A stretch of 19,542 nucleotides of DNA. Origin: DASUFP01 sp036274495 (lineage in GTDB: Bacteria > Bacteroidota > Bacteroidia > AKYH767-A > OLB10). Location of the stretch: NCBI GenBank assembly GCA_036274495.1, contig DASUFP010000077.1:1-19542 (forward strand). Reading direction: 5' to 3'. A program made the position numbers and the translations under genes. A model generated the notes under the pieces. It ran no database searches. It was not told where the DNA came from and worked only from the letters and a program-made list of their open reading frames with translations. Positions 1 to 7,161 of the stretch are shown here, in pieces (position 1 is the first letter of the stretch; every line of letters begins with the position of its first letter).

Positions 1-1
1 A

Positions 2-3000
2 CGTACCCGTACCATCACCAATCAATCGGGGCCAAACGTTGCGCTTGATTCGGTACGCGCAGTTGCATGCAACGGCGGATTAACGGGCGGAGTATACATC
101 ACGCCAAGCGGAGGCACACTTCCTTACACCTATTTGTGGAGCAACGCCGCCACCATCCAGGACATCACCAACGTAGCGGCGGGCACTTACACGGTAACGG
201 TATCCGATGCCAATTTGTGTACTGCGACTGTCTCGGGAATTGTCACACAGCCAACAGCACTCAATGCTACTGTAACAATAACCAACGCCACATGCGGATT
301 AAGCAATGGTTCGGTGATAGCAAATCCAACAGGCGGAACAAGTCCGTTTACCTACTTATGGAATACGGGCCAAACAACTCAAACAATAAGCAGTTTGTTG
401 TCCGGCGTTTATACAGTTACTGTGACTGACGCAAACCTCTGCACTTTTCAGCGCACAGCGAATGTTGGTAACAGCGGAGGTCCTGTAGCTACAGTCGATT
501 CAATTGTCAATGTAAAATGTAACGGACAATCTAATGGAGGAATTTACATATCCGTTACCGGAGGAACTCTTCCATATACCTACAACTGGAGCAACGGATC
601 AACTACTCAGGATATTTCCTCACTTACAGCAGGAGCCTATACTGTTACCATTAATGATTTCAGTGGTTGTCAGACGATATTGGATACATTGGTAACGCAG
701 CCGGCAGTGCTTAATGAAACTGTAAGTGTAACGCCATCCACGTGTGGATTACCAACAGGCTCTGCAACTGTTACTCCGAATGGTGGGACTGCTCCTTACA
801 CGTATTTGTGGAACACCGGACAAACAACAGGAACCATAACATCCTTGACCCCGGCAACCTATACTGTTACAATTTCAGATGCCAATAGTTGCTCTAAACT
901 CAGATCAGTAACAGTTACCAATTCAGGTGGGGTAAATATAGTTACCGATAGTGTTCGTAATGTAAAATGTTTCGGCCTTGCAACAGGTGCAATATATATA
1001 TCAATAACATCCGGTACATTACCATACCTCTATTCGTGGTCGAGTGGATCCAATTCACAGGATCTGATAAATGTTTTGGCCGGTTCTTATACAGTTACCG
1101 TTACCGATGATAATGGCTGCAGCGCCTCTCAATCATTTAATATAAATCAACCGGCCACTGCACTAAACGACTCGGTGCATGTTGTAAATCCAAGTTGTGG
1201 GTTATTGAATGGCAGTGTTTCAAGTTATGCCTACGGCGGTACAAGTCCGTATACCTACCAGTGGAGCAGTGGGCAAACTACTCAGGTTATATCTCCGCTT
1301 AGTGCAGGCACTTATACAGTGACTATTAAAGACGCTAATTTGTGTTCTCGTTCCCGGACCAATGTCCTGGTCGCACAGGGCTCTCCGATTGCTTTCTTCG
1401 ATTCGGTAAAACAAGTCACCTGCAACGGATTGTTAAACGGAGCAATTTATATCACAGTTGCCGGTGGGGCATCGCCTATTACCTATGCCTGGAACAGCGG
1501 ACAAACCACTCAGGATCTCACAGGGTTGGGAGTTGGGAATTATACCGTTACCGTTACAGATGTTAACGGATGTACAGCAACACTTGACACATCCATTTCA
1601 CAACCTGCAAATTTAAGTGCTGCAACTCAGTTGACGAATGCCCACTGCGGTCTTGCTAACGGTGGTATAAACGTCAATCCGGCCGGCGGTACGCCACCCT
1701 ACACTTATTTGTGGAGTACCGGCCAGACTATTCAAAACATCACCAGTCTCACAGCCGGAACATATACTGTTACTGTTACAGATGCCAATTTGTGTTCAAG
1801 AGTAAGAACAGTTACATTGACTAACACCCCCGGTCCATCTGCTGTTATTGACTCTGTGAAAAATGTTATTTGCAATGGTGCAGCAACCGGTGCAATTTAT
1901 ATAACCCCATCAGGAGGAACCGCTCCGATTACTTATGCATGGAGCAATGGAGCAACTGTACAGGATCTGGTAAATGTAACTGCAGGTCCCTATACCGTTA
2001 CTGTTTCCGATGCCAACTTGTGTACTGTTAACCTTACAACTACCATAGCTCAGCCTTCCGCAGTTAATGATTCCATTACTGTAATAAATGCCAATTGTGG
2101 AGCGCCTACCGGTTCGGCGACAGTTTTTCCCTATGGTGGTAACGCCCCTTATACGCTTTTATGGAATACCGGTCAAACAACTGCAACTATTTTTTCTCTC
2201 GCAGCCGGTAGTTATACAGTAACAATAACAGATTTCACAGGTTGTACCCACATTGGTAATGCTAATGTTAGCAACAACGGAGCTCCTGTTATTTCACTCG
2301 ATTCTATTAAAAACGTAAAATGTTTCGGTGGCTCAACAGGTGGTATTTATATCTCTGTTTCAGGCGGGTTGAATCCGTATAATTATAACTGGTCTAACGG
2401 AGCAACTACACAGGATCTGGTCAATGTGCCAGTCGGATCATATACTGTAACAATTACTGATGCCAACAGTTGTGTTTCAATCATAAGCGGAAATGTTACC
2501 CAGCCGCCGGTTCTTCAGGACTCAACTGCTGTTACAAATCCTACCTGCGGATCGGCCAATGGAATTGTAACGGTGTTCCCTTATGGAGGAACGGGACCCT
2601 ATACTTATCAGTGGAATACAGGCCAGACAACGCAATCTGTAAACGCTCTCATTGCAAATACATATACCGTAACCGTGAGAGACTTTAATAATTGTACCGT
2701 TTCGGCAATGGCCACCTTCGTTAATCAGGGTGGTCCGGCCGCTACACTCGATTCGGTTAAAAACATTAAATGTTTTGGGGCTGCAACAGGTGCGGTGTAT
2801 ATCTCAGTAACCGGAGGTACCAATCCAATCACTTACCTGTGGTCATCCGGATCCACTACAGAGGATATTTTAAATGTAATAGCAGGTAATTATACAGTTA
2901 CGGTTACTGATGGTAATAGCTGTACGTCAGTTTTGTCAGCAACCGTAAATCAGCCGACTCAGTTGAACGACAGCCTGCATACTGTTCCGGAGGCATGTGG

Positions 3001-5473
3001 CAATATGAACGGATCCATCACTTTGTTTGCTTATGGCGGCACAGTGCCTTATTCATATCAATGGAATACCGGTCAAACTACTTCCGCCATATCATCTCTG
3101 ATTTCAGGTAATTACACCGTGACTATTTCAGATGGCAATGGCTGTACAAAAATCCAATCCGCCTCCGTGGGAGCCTCAGGAAGCCCTGCCATTGCTCTTG
3201 ATTCGATTCGTTCAGTCAGTTGTAATGGAGGTTCTAACGGTGGCATATTTATTTCAATATCGGGCGGACAAACACCGTACACGTATCAATGGACAGGTGG
3301 TGCCACCACTCAGAATATTTCCAATGTTGCCGCAGGTGCTTATACGGTAATTGTTTCAGATCTGTATTTGTGCAGAGACACGGCAACATTTACCATCACC
3401 CAGCCGGCTGTACTGAACGATTCAACTCATGTAACAGCTACAACATGCGCTTTAAATAATGGCAGTATCACAGCGTATCCTTTTGGAGGCACGGGACCTT
3501 ACAACTACCTCTGGTCCGGCGGGCAATCTTCACAAACCATATCGGGATTAGCGGCAGGGAACTACACCGTTACAATTACCGATGCACACAGTTGTATAAA
3601 AGTTTCAACAGCACTGGTAACGGCAATACCTAAGCCTGTCATTACACTTGATTCGATTGTTGATGTTACATGTAATGGTGGTTTTAACGGTGCCATTTAT
3701 ATTTCTGTGACGCTGGGAACAACCCCATATAGCTATAACTGGTCAACATTTGATATAACACAGGATCTTATAAATGTTGCTGCGGGAAATTATACGGTCA
3801 CGGTAACAGATGGAAGTAATTGCGCGGTTTCTCAAACCTTCACGGTTGGCCAGCCAACCGCCATTGGTGATTCGGTACACGTGAATAATGCAACATGTGG
3901 AACATCAAATGGATCTGCAACCGTTTATCCTTTTGGAGGTATTGGTCCGTATACATTTAATTGGAATACCGGAGCTACCACACAAACTATTGTTGGATTG
4001 AATTCGGGATTTTATGCAGTTACCATTACCGATAATCACGGATGTAGTTATACGGAATCGGTTTCTGTAAGTAACCTGGGTGGGCCTCAGATGCAGGTTG
4101 ACAGTATTGTTGCGGTTTTATGCAATGGCGGAAACAACGGAGGAATCTACCTGACTACTTTAAATGGTACTTCTCCATTTACTTATGCATGGTCTAACGG
4201 AGCTTCCACAGAAGATATTTCCGGCCTTACGGCAGGTATCTACTCGTTAACTGTAACAGATGCCAACTTGTGCTTATTTGTCAATAGTTATACTATTACC
4301 GAGCCCGACGCCATCACTGATTCTGCCAATGTGCAGAATGCTACATGCGGACTAATGAACGGGGCCATTACTGTTTTCCCGATTGGAGGAACACCGCCCT
4401 ATTTTTATGCCTGGAATACCGGTGCAACATCACAATCAGTAACAGGACTTGCGGCGGGAAACTATACTGTAACAATTTCCGATGGAAACAATTGCTCGCT
4501 GTTAGTCCCATTCCAAATCATCAGTCTTCCCGGTCCATCTATTACACTGGATTCTATTACAAATATTCTTTGCTTTGGTGACTCATCCGGGGCCGTTTAT
4601 ATAACTGCAGGGGGAGGAACCAATCCGCTCAGCTATTTATGGAGTGATAATTCCACAACCGAAGATATCAGCGGCCTGCCTTTCGGCGTATATACAGTGA
4701 CTGTTACCGATCTTAATGGTTGTACCGCAGTTCAGCAGGCTACTGTAACTGAACCTCCGCAAATAACTGCTCAGTTTAACATCACACAAACTACATGCAA
4801 TACAGCTAACGGATCCATTGATGCCGTGGTTACAGGTGGTAACCCCGGATACAATTATTTATGGAGCAACGGAAGCACCACTGCAAATATTACCGGATTG
4901 CTCGCAGGTTCCTACACGCTGACAGTTGAGGATCAAAATGGATGTTCCGTAAGTTTTGTTGCTAATGTTGGGAATATTTCGGCTCCTGTAATTTCGGTTG
5001 TTGATAGTGGAAATGTTACTTGTGCGGGTCTTTCAAATGGGTTTATCCTTGTGAATGTATCGTCAGGAACTCCGCCGTATAACTACTCCTGGTCTAACAC
5101 CTCTCAAACTGGCAATTTTATTTCCGGGCTTGCAGGAAATACTACATATACCCTCACTCTTACTGATTCTATTGGTTGTATTGCCATAAGATCGGTGTTC
5201 ATTAGCGCGCCTGCACCTATAGCAATAAACGCGTCCATTCCCCAGCTGAACGGAACATACCAGATATCATGCTTTGGAGGAGATGACGCCTCTATTTCCT
5301 TGGATGTCACAGGAGGTACCGCACCTTATACTTACTTGTGGTCGACTCTGGCTGCAACTGACAGTATAGGATCGTTAACTGCGGGTACCTATACTGTAAC
5401 TGTTACCGATCTTAATAGCTGTACGGCTACCGGTTCGTATGTTATTAATGAACCACCTGAGCTGGTCTCATCT
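2..5473 (+). repeat. Tandem array of 24 SprB-type modules on a 75-residue (225-bp) lattice
   Basis: The first Cys codons of the modules lie at 68, 293, 518, 743, 968, 1196, 1421, 1646, 1871, 2096, 2321, 2546, 2771, 2996, 3221, 3446, 3671, 3896, 4121, 4346, 4571, 4796, 5021 and 5270. Spacing is exactly 225 bases except 228 (968 to 1196) and 249 (5021 to 5270). Two types alternate. Type A starts CxGxxxGxIYIS, carries WSNGxTTQD and ends in a linker with QPxxLxDS. Type B starts TCGxxNGSxTV, carries WNTGQTT and ends in a linker with GGPxxxxDSIxNVK. The A-B pair is therefore a 150-residue super-repeat. Bases 2-67 are the tail of another B module, so the array continues leftward. The modules match the SprB repeat family by their motifs. 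Confidence 0.93.
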
Positions 5474-6232
5474 GCCGGCCAGAACAACGTAATTTGCGGT
5501 ATCAATAGCGATACGTTACATGCTAACACGCCATCTTACGGTACTGGTTCTTGGAGTGTGCTAAGTGGTTCCGGCACCTTCTTTAATGTATTTCAGCCAA
5601 ACACAGTTGTAACAGGTCTCAGCCAGGGCGTCAATGTATTCCAGTGGATTGTCTCCGACGGAGTCTGCTCCACCGTATCCCAGGTTGTTATTACGTTTAA
5701 CAATCAGGTTCAGGCGCTGGCGGGATCCGACAGGTCTATCTGCACCGACAGTGTAGTTCTTACTGCAACAAATCCTCAGTTCGGATATGGCTACTGGCAG
5801 GTATTTTCAAGCACAGGAATTATTCTGGATACCACAAGTGCGGCAACACTCGTAACGCTGTTAAACCCCGGAGCAAATGTGTTTGTCTGGAATGTTATTA
5901 ATGGAACCTGTAACGATTCCGATCTTGTTTCAATATTTGTAAAAGATCCTTCAGACTGTAACGAAGACCTTGAGTTTCCTACCGGTATTACACCCAACAA
6001 CGACGGATATAATGATTATTTTGAAATCAGGGGACTTGATGCATATCCTGATAATGTCTTAGTTGTGTACAATCGCTGGGGTAACAAAGTTTATGAGAAA
6101 GATAGCTATGATAATTCATGGCAGGGCACCAACAACAGCGGCAATCCGCTGCCGGAGGGCACCTATTTTTATATTTTCAAGGTTCGGAATCCTGACAAAT
6201 CGTATACAAATTATGTAGATATAAGAAGATGA
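2..6232 (+). CDS. Giant SprB-like repeat adhesin with T9SS type B sorting domain, 5'-partial
   Basis: The frame is open from base 2, so the gene enters from the left. The first possible start in the window, a TTG at 134, lies inside a repeat and is not the real start. The visible part is 2,076 residues. It holds 24 SprB-type modules (Cys, a GGTxPYxYxW core, AGxYTVTVTDxNxC), two Ig/PKD-like modules, and a C-terminal domain with FPTGITPNNDGYND and YNRWGNKVYE, the gliding-motility-associated (CHU_C) sorting signal. Known family members such as Flavobacterium SprB are huge cell-surface adhesins exported by the type IX secretion system and moved along the surface in gliding. Thr, Ser, Asn and Gly dominate and Lys and Arg are rare, as expected of an extracellular beta-rich protein. 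The stop overlaps the next gene by ATGA. Adhesion is the likely role; ligand and gliding are not shown here. Confidence 0.93.
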   Translation, partial: RTRTITNQSGPNVALDSVRAVACNGGLTGGVYITPSGGTLPYTYLWSNAATIQDITNVAAGTYTVTVSDANLCTATVSGIVTQPTALNATVTITNATCGLSNGSVIANPTGGTSPFTYLWNTGQTTQTISSLLSGVYTVTVTDANLCTFQRTANVGNSGGPVATVDSIVNVKCNGQSNGGIYISVTGGTLPYTYNWSNGSTTQDISSLTAGAYTVTINDFSGCQTILDTLVTQPAVLNETVSVTPSTCGLPTGSATVTPNGGTAPYTYLWNTGQTTGTITSLTPATYTVTISDANSCSKLRSVTVTNSGGVNIVTDSVRNVKCFGLATGAIYISITSGTLPYLYSWSSGSNSQDLINVLAGSYTVTVTDDNGCSASQSFNINQPATALNDSVHVVNPSCGLLNGSVSSYAYGGTSPYTYQWSSGQTTQVISPLSAGTYTVTIKDANLCSRSRTNVLVAQGSPIAFFDSVKQVTCNGLLNGAIYITVAGGASPITYAWNSGQTTQDLTGLGVGNYTVTVTDVNGCTATLDTSISQPANLSAATQLTNAHCGLANGGINVNPAGGTPPYTYLWSTGQTIQNITSLTAGTYTVTVTDANLCSRVRTVTLTNTPGPSAVIDSVKNVICNGAATGAIYITPSGGTAPITYAWSNGATVQDLVNVTAGPYTVTVSDANLCTVNLTTTIAQPSAVNDSITVINANCGAPTGSATVFPYGGNAPYTLLWNTGQTTATIFSLAAGSYTVTITDFTGCTHIGNANVSNNGAPVISLDSIKNVKCFGGSTGGIYISVSGGLNPYNYNWSNGATTQDLVNVPVGSYTVTITDANSCVSIISGNVTQPPVLQDSTAVTNPTCGSANGIVTVFPYGGTGPYTYQWNTGQTTQSVNALIANTYTVTVRDFNNCTVSAMATFVNQGGPAATLDSVKNIKCFGAATGAVYISVTGGTNPITYLWSSGSTTEDILNVIAGNYTVTVTDGNSCTSVLSATVNQPTQLNDSLHTVPEACGNMNGSITLFAYGGTVPYSYQWNTGQTTSAISSLISGNYTVTISDGNGCTKIQSASVGASGSPAIALDSIRSVSCNGGSNGGIFISISGGQTPYTYQWTGGATTQNISNVAAGAYTVIVSDLYLCRDTATFTITQPAVLNDSTHVTATTCALNNGSITAYPFGGTGPYNYLWSGGQSSQTISGLAAGNYTVTITDAHSCIKVSTALVTAIPKPVITLDSIVDVTCNGGFNGAIYISVTLGTTPYSYNWSTFDITQDLINVAAGNYTVTVTDGSNCAVSQTFTVGQPTAIGDSVHVNNATCGTSNGSATVYPFGGIGPYTFNWNTGATTQTIVGLNSGFYAVTITDNHGCSYTESVSVSNLGGPQMQVDSIVAVLCNGGNNGGIYLTTLNGTSPFTYAWSNGASTEDISGLTAGIYSLTVTDANLCLFVNSYTITEPDAITDSANVQNATCGLMNGAITVFPIGGTPPYFYAWNTGATSQSVTGLAAGNYTVTISDGNNCSLLVPFQIISLPGPSITLDSITNILCFGDSSGAVYITAGGGTNPLSYLWSDNSTTEDISGLPFGVYTVTVTDLNGCTAVQQATVTEPPQITAQFNITQTTCNTANGSIDAVVTGGNPGYNYLWSNGSTTANITGLLAGSYTLTVEDQNGCSVSFVANVGNISAPVISVVDSGNVTCAGLSNGFILVNVSSGTPPYNYSWSNTSQTGNFISGLAGNTTYTLTLTDSIGCIAIRSVFISAPAPIAINASIPQLNGTYQISCFGGDDASISLDVTGGTAPYTYLWSTLAATDSIGSLTAGTYTVTVTDLNSCTATGSYVINEPPELVSSAGQNNVICGINSDTLHANTPSYGTGSWSVLSGSGTFFNVFQPNTVVTGLSQGVNVFQWIVSDGVCSTVSQVVITFNNQVQALAGSDRSICTDSVVLTATNPQFGYGYWQVFSSTGIILDTTSAATLVTLLNPGANVFVWNVINGTCNDSDLVSIFVKDPSDCNEDLEFPTGITPNNDGYNDYFEIRGLDAYPDNVLVVYNRWGNKVYEKDSYDNSWQGTNNSGNPLPEGTYFYIFKVRNPDKSYTNYVDIRR
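5474..5950 (+). other. Two Ig/PKD-like modules between the repeat array and the sorting domain
   Basis: Two tandem copies of about 80 residues start at Ala codons 5474 and 5720, 82 codons apart. Each runs from an AGxxxxIC-type start, through a GSWSVLSGSG or GYWQVFSSTG strand, to GVNVFQWIVSDGVC or GANVFVWNVINGTC. Such modules commonly sit just before the CHU_C domain in long Bacteroidota surface proteins. They probably act as rigid spacers. The Ig/PKD fold is my inference from the pattern. Confidence 0.65.
5969..6229 (+). other. T9SS type B (gliding-associated, CHU_C) C-terminal sorting domain
   Basis: The last 87 residues begin LEFPTGITPNNDGYND and continue through VVYNRWGNKVYE, SWQGTNNSG and LPEGTYFYIF to a basic end, DIRR. 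This is the classic layout of the gliding-motility-associated C-terminal domain. Domains of this class direct export through the type IX translocon, and type B substrates are known to need a PorP/SprF-family partner, often encoded next door as here. Confidence 0.93.
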
Positions 6233-7149
6233 GGAAGGCAGGAATAGTGATTTTACTTGTATTCAGCGGGATGTTTGCCCGGGCTCAGCAACATCCTCTT
6301 TTTAGTCATTATATGTTTAATGGCTTATATATCAATCCGGCTTATGCAGGCAGTAAAGAGTTTGTCAGCACAACTCTCATAGCCCGAAAACAGTGGGCCG
6401 GCTTCCAGGGTGCACCTACAACTCAAATTGCAAGTTTGCATGCACCATTAAGTAATAAAAAGGTCGGACTTGGATTTAGCATATCAAATGACAGAATTGG
6501 TATCACCAATGAAATGGATGTGTTTGGCAGCTATGCATACCATATCGAAACCAACAATGGCATATTATCTCTCGGACTTTCGGGAGGGTTTTCGTACTTT
6601 AAATCACAATTATCAGATTTGAATTACTGGGATCAGAATGATCCTGTTTATGAAGTGAATTCACTGTCCAATATATTGCCGAATTTTGGAGCCGGTATTT
6701 ATTATTATACCAATAAGTTTTACGCAGGACTTTCGGTACCTCAAATTCTCAGCTATGATCCTGATGCTTCAGTAAGTATCAATGTCGACAGAGCTCATAA
6801 GGTAACCCGGCATTATTTTTTAACTTCCGGAATGATCATTTCAACAAGAGGTGAATTGAAATTTCGCCCCTCCTTTCTGGTAAAATACACAGATAATGCC
6901 CCGGTAGAATTCGATTTAAATATGAACATGCTTATCAGTGAAATTATTTGGATTGGAGTATCGTACCGTTCAGAGGATGCAATAGTAGCGTTGTTGGAGT
7001 ATCAGGTGAATAAAAAATTAAGAGTCGGTTATTCCTACGACTACACTTTATCTGAAATTCGCAATTATTCTTCCGGATCTCATGAGTTGATTCTGGGATA
7101 CGATTTTGGATTTAATGTTAAAAAAATGAAAACCCCCAGGTATTTTTAG
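6229..7149 (+). CDS. PorP/SprF-family type IX secretion outer-membrane protein
   Basis: This 306-residue protein has a Sec signal peptide (residues 1-19, cleavage after ARA before QQHP). It then shows the family hallmark at the mature N terminus: PLFSHYMFNGLYINPAYAGS, then RKQWAGFQGAPTT. The rest is a series of amphipathic strands ending in LILGYDFGF, consistent with an outer-membrane beta-barrel. PorP is a core T9SS protein of Porphyromonas. SprF is the paralogue needed for SprB export in Flavobacterium, and paralogues next to type B substrates generally serve that substrate. The start ATG overlaps the adhesin stop as ATGA, so translation is probably coupled. I infer that this is the dedicated partner of the adhesin rather than the general PorP of the cell. 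Confidence 0.92.
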   Translation: MRKAGIVILLVFSGMFARAQQHPLFSHYMFNGLYINPAYAGSKEFVSTTLIARKQWAGFQGAPTTQIASLHAPLSNKKVGLGFSISNDRIGITNEMDVFGSYAYHIETNNGILSLGLSGGFSYFKSQLSDLNYWDQNDPVYEVNSLSNILPNFGAGIYYYTNKFYAGLSVPQILSYDPDASVSINVDRAHKVTRHYFLTSGMIISTRGELKFRPSFLVKYTDNAPVEFDLNMNMLISEIIWIGVSYRSEDAIVALLEYQVNKKLRVGYSYDYTLSEIRNYSSGSHELILGYDFGFNVKKMKTPRYF

Positions 7150-7161
7150 ATCCTGTAGTCT

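Noticed and set aside
67..429. 120-codon open frame overlapping the first adhesin modules
   Set aside because: The product is rich in His, Arg and Asn with no family likeness. The 75-residue repeat lattice is encoded in another frame through the whole stretch.
68..5020. Regular DNA periodicity that could suggest a CRISPR or satellite array
   Set aside because: The period is 225/450 bases, the units diverge at the DNA level, and the periodicity is that of in-frame protein modules with conserved residues.
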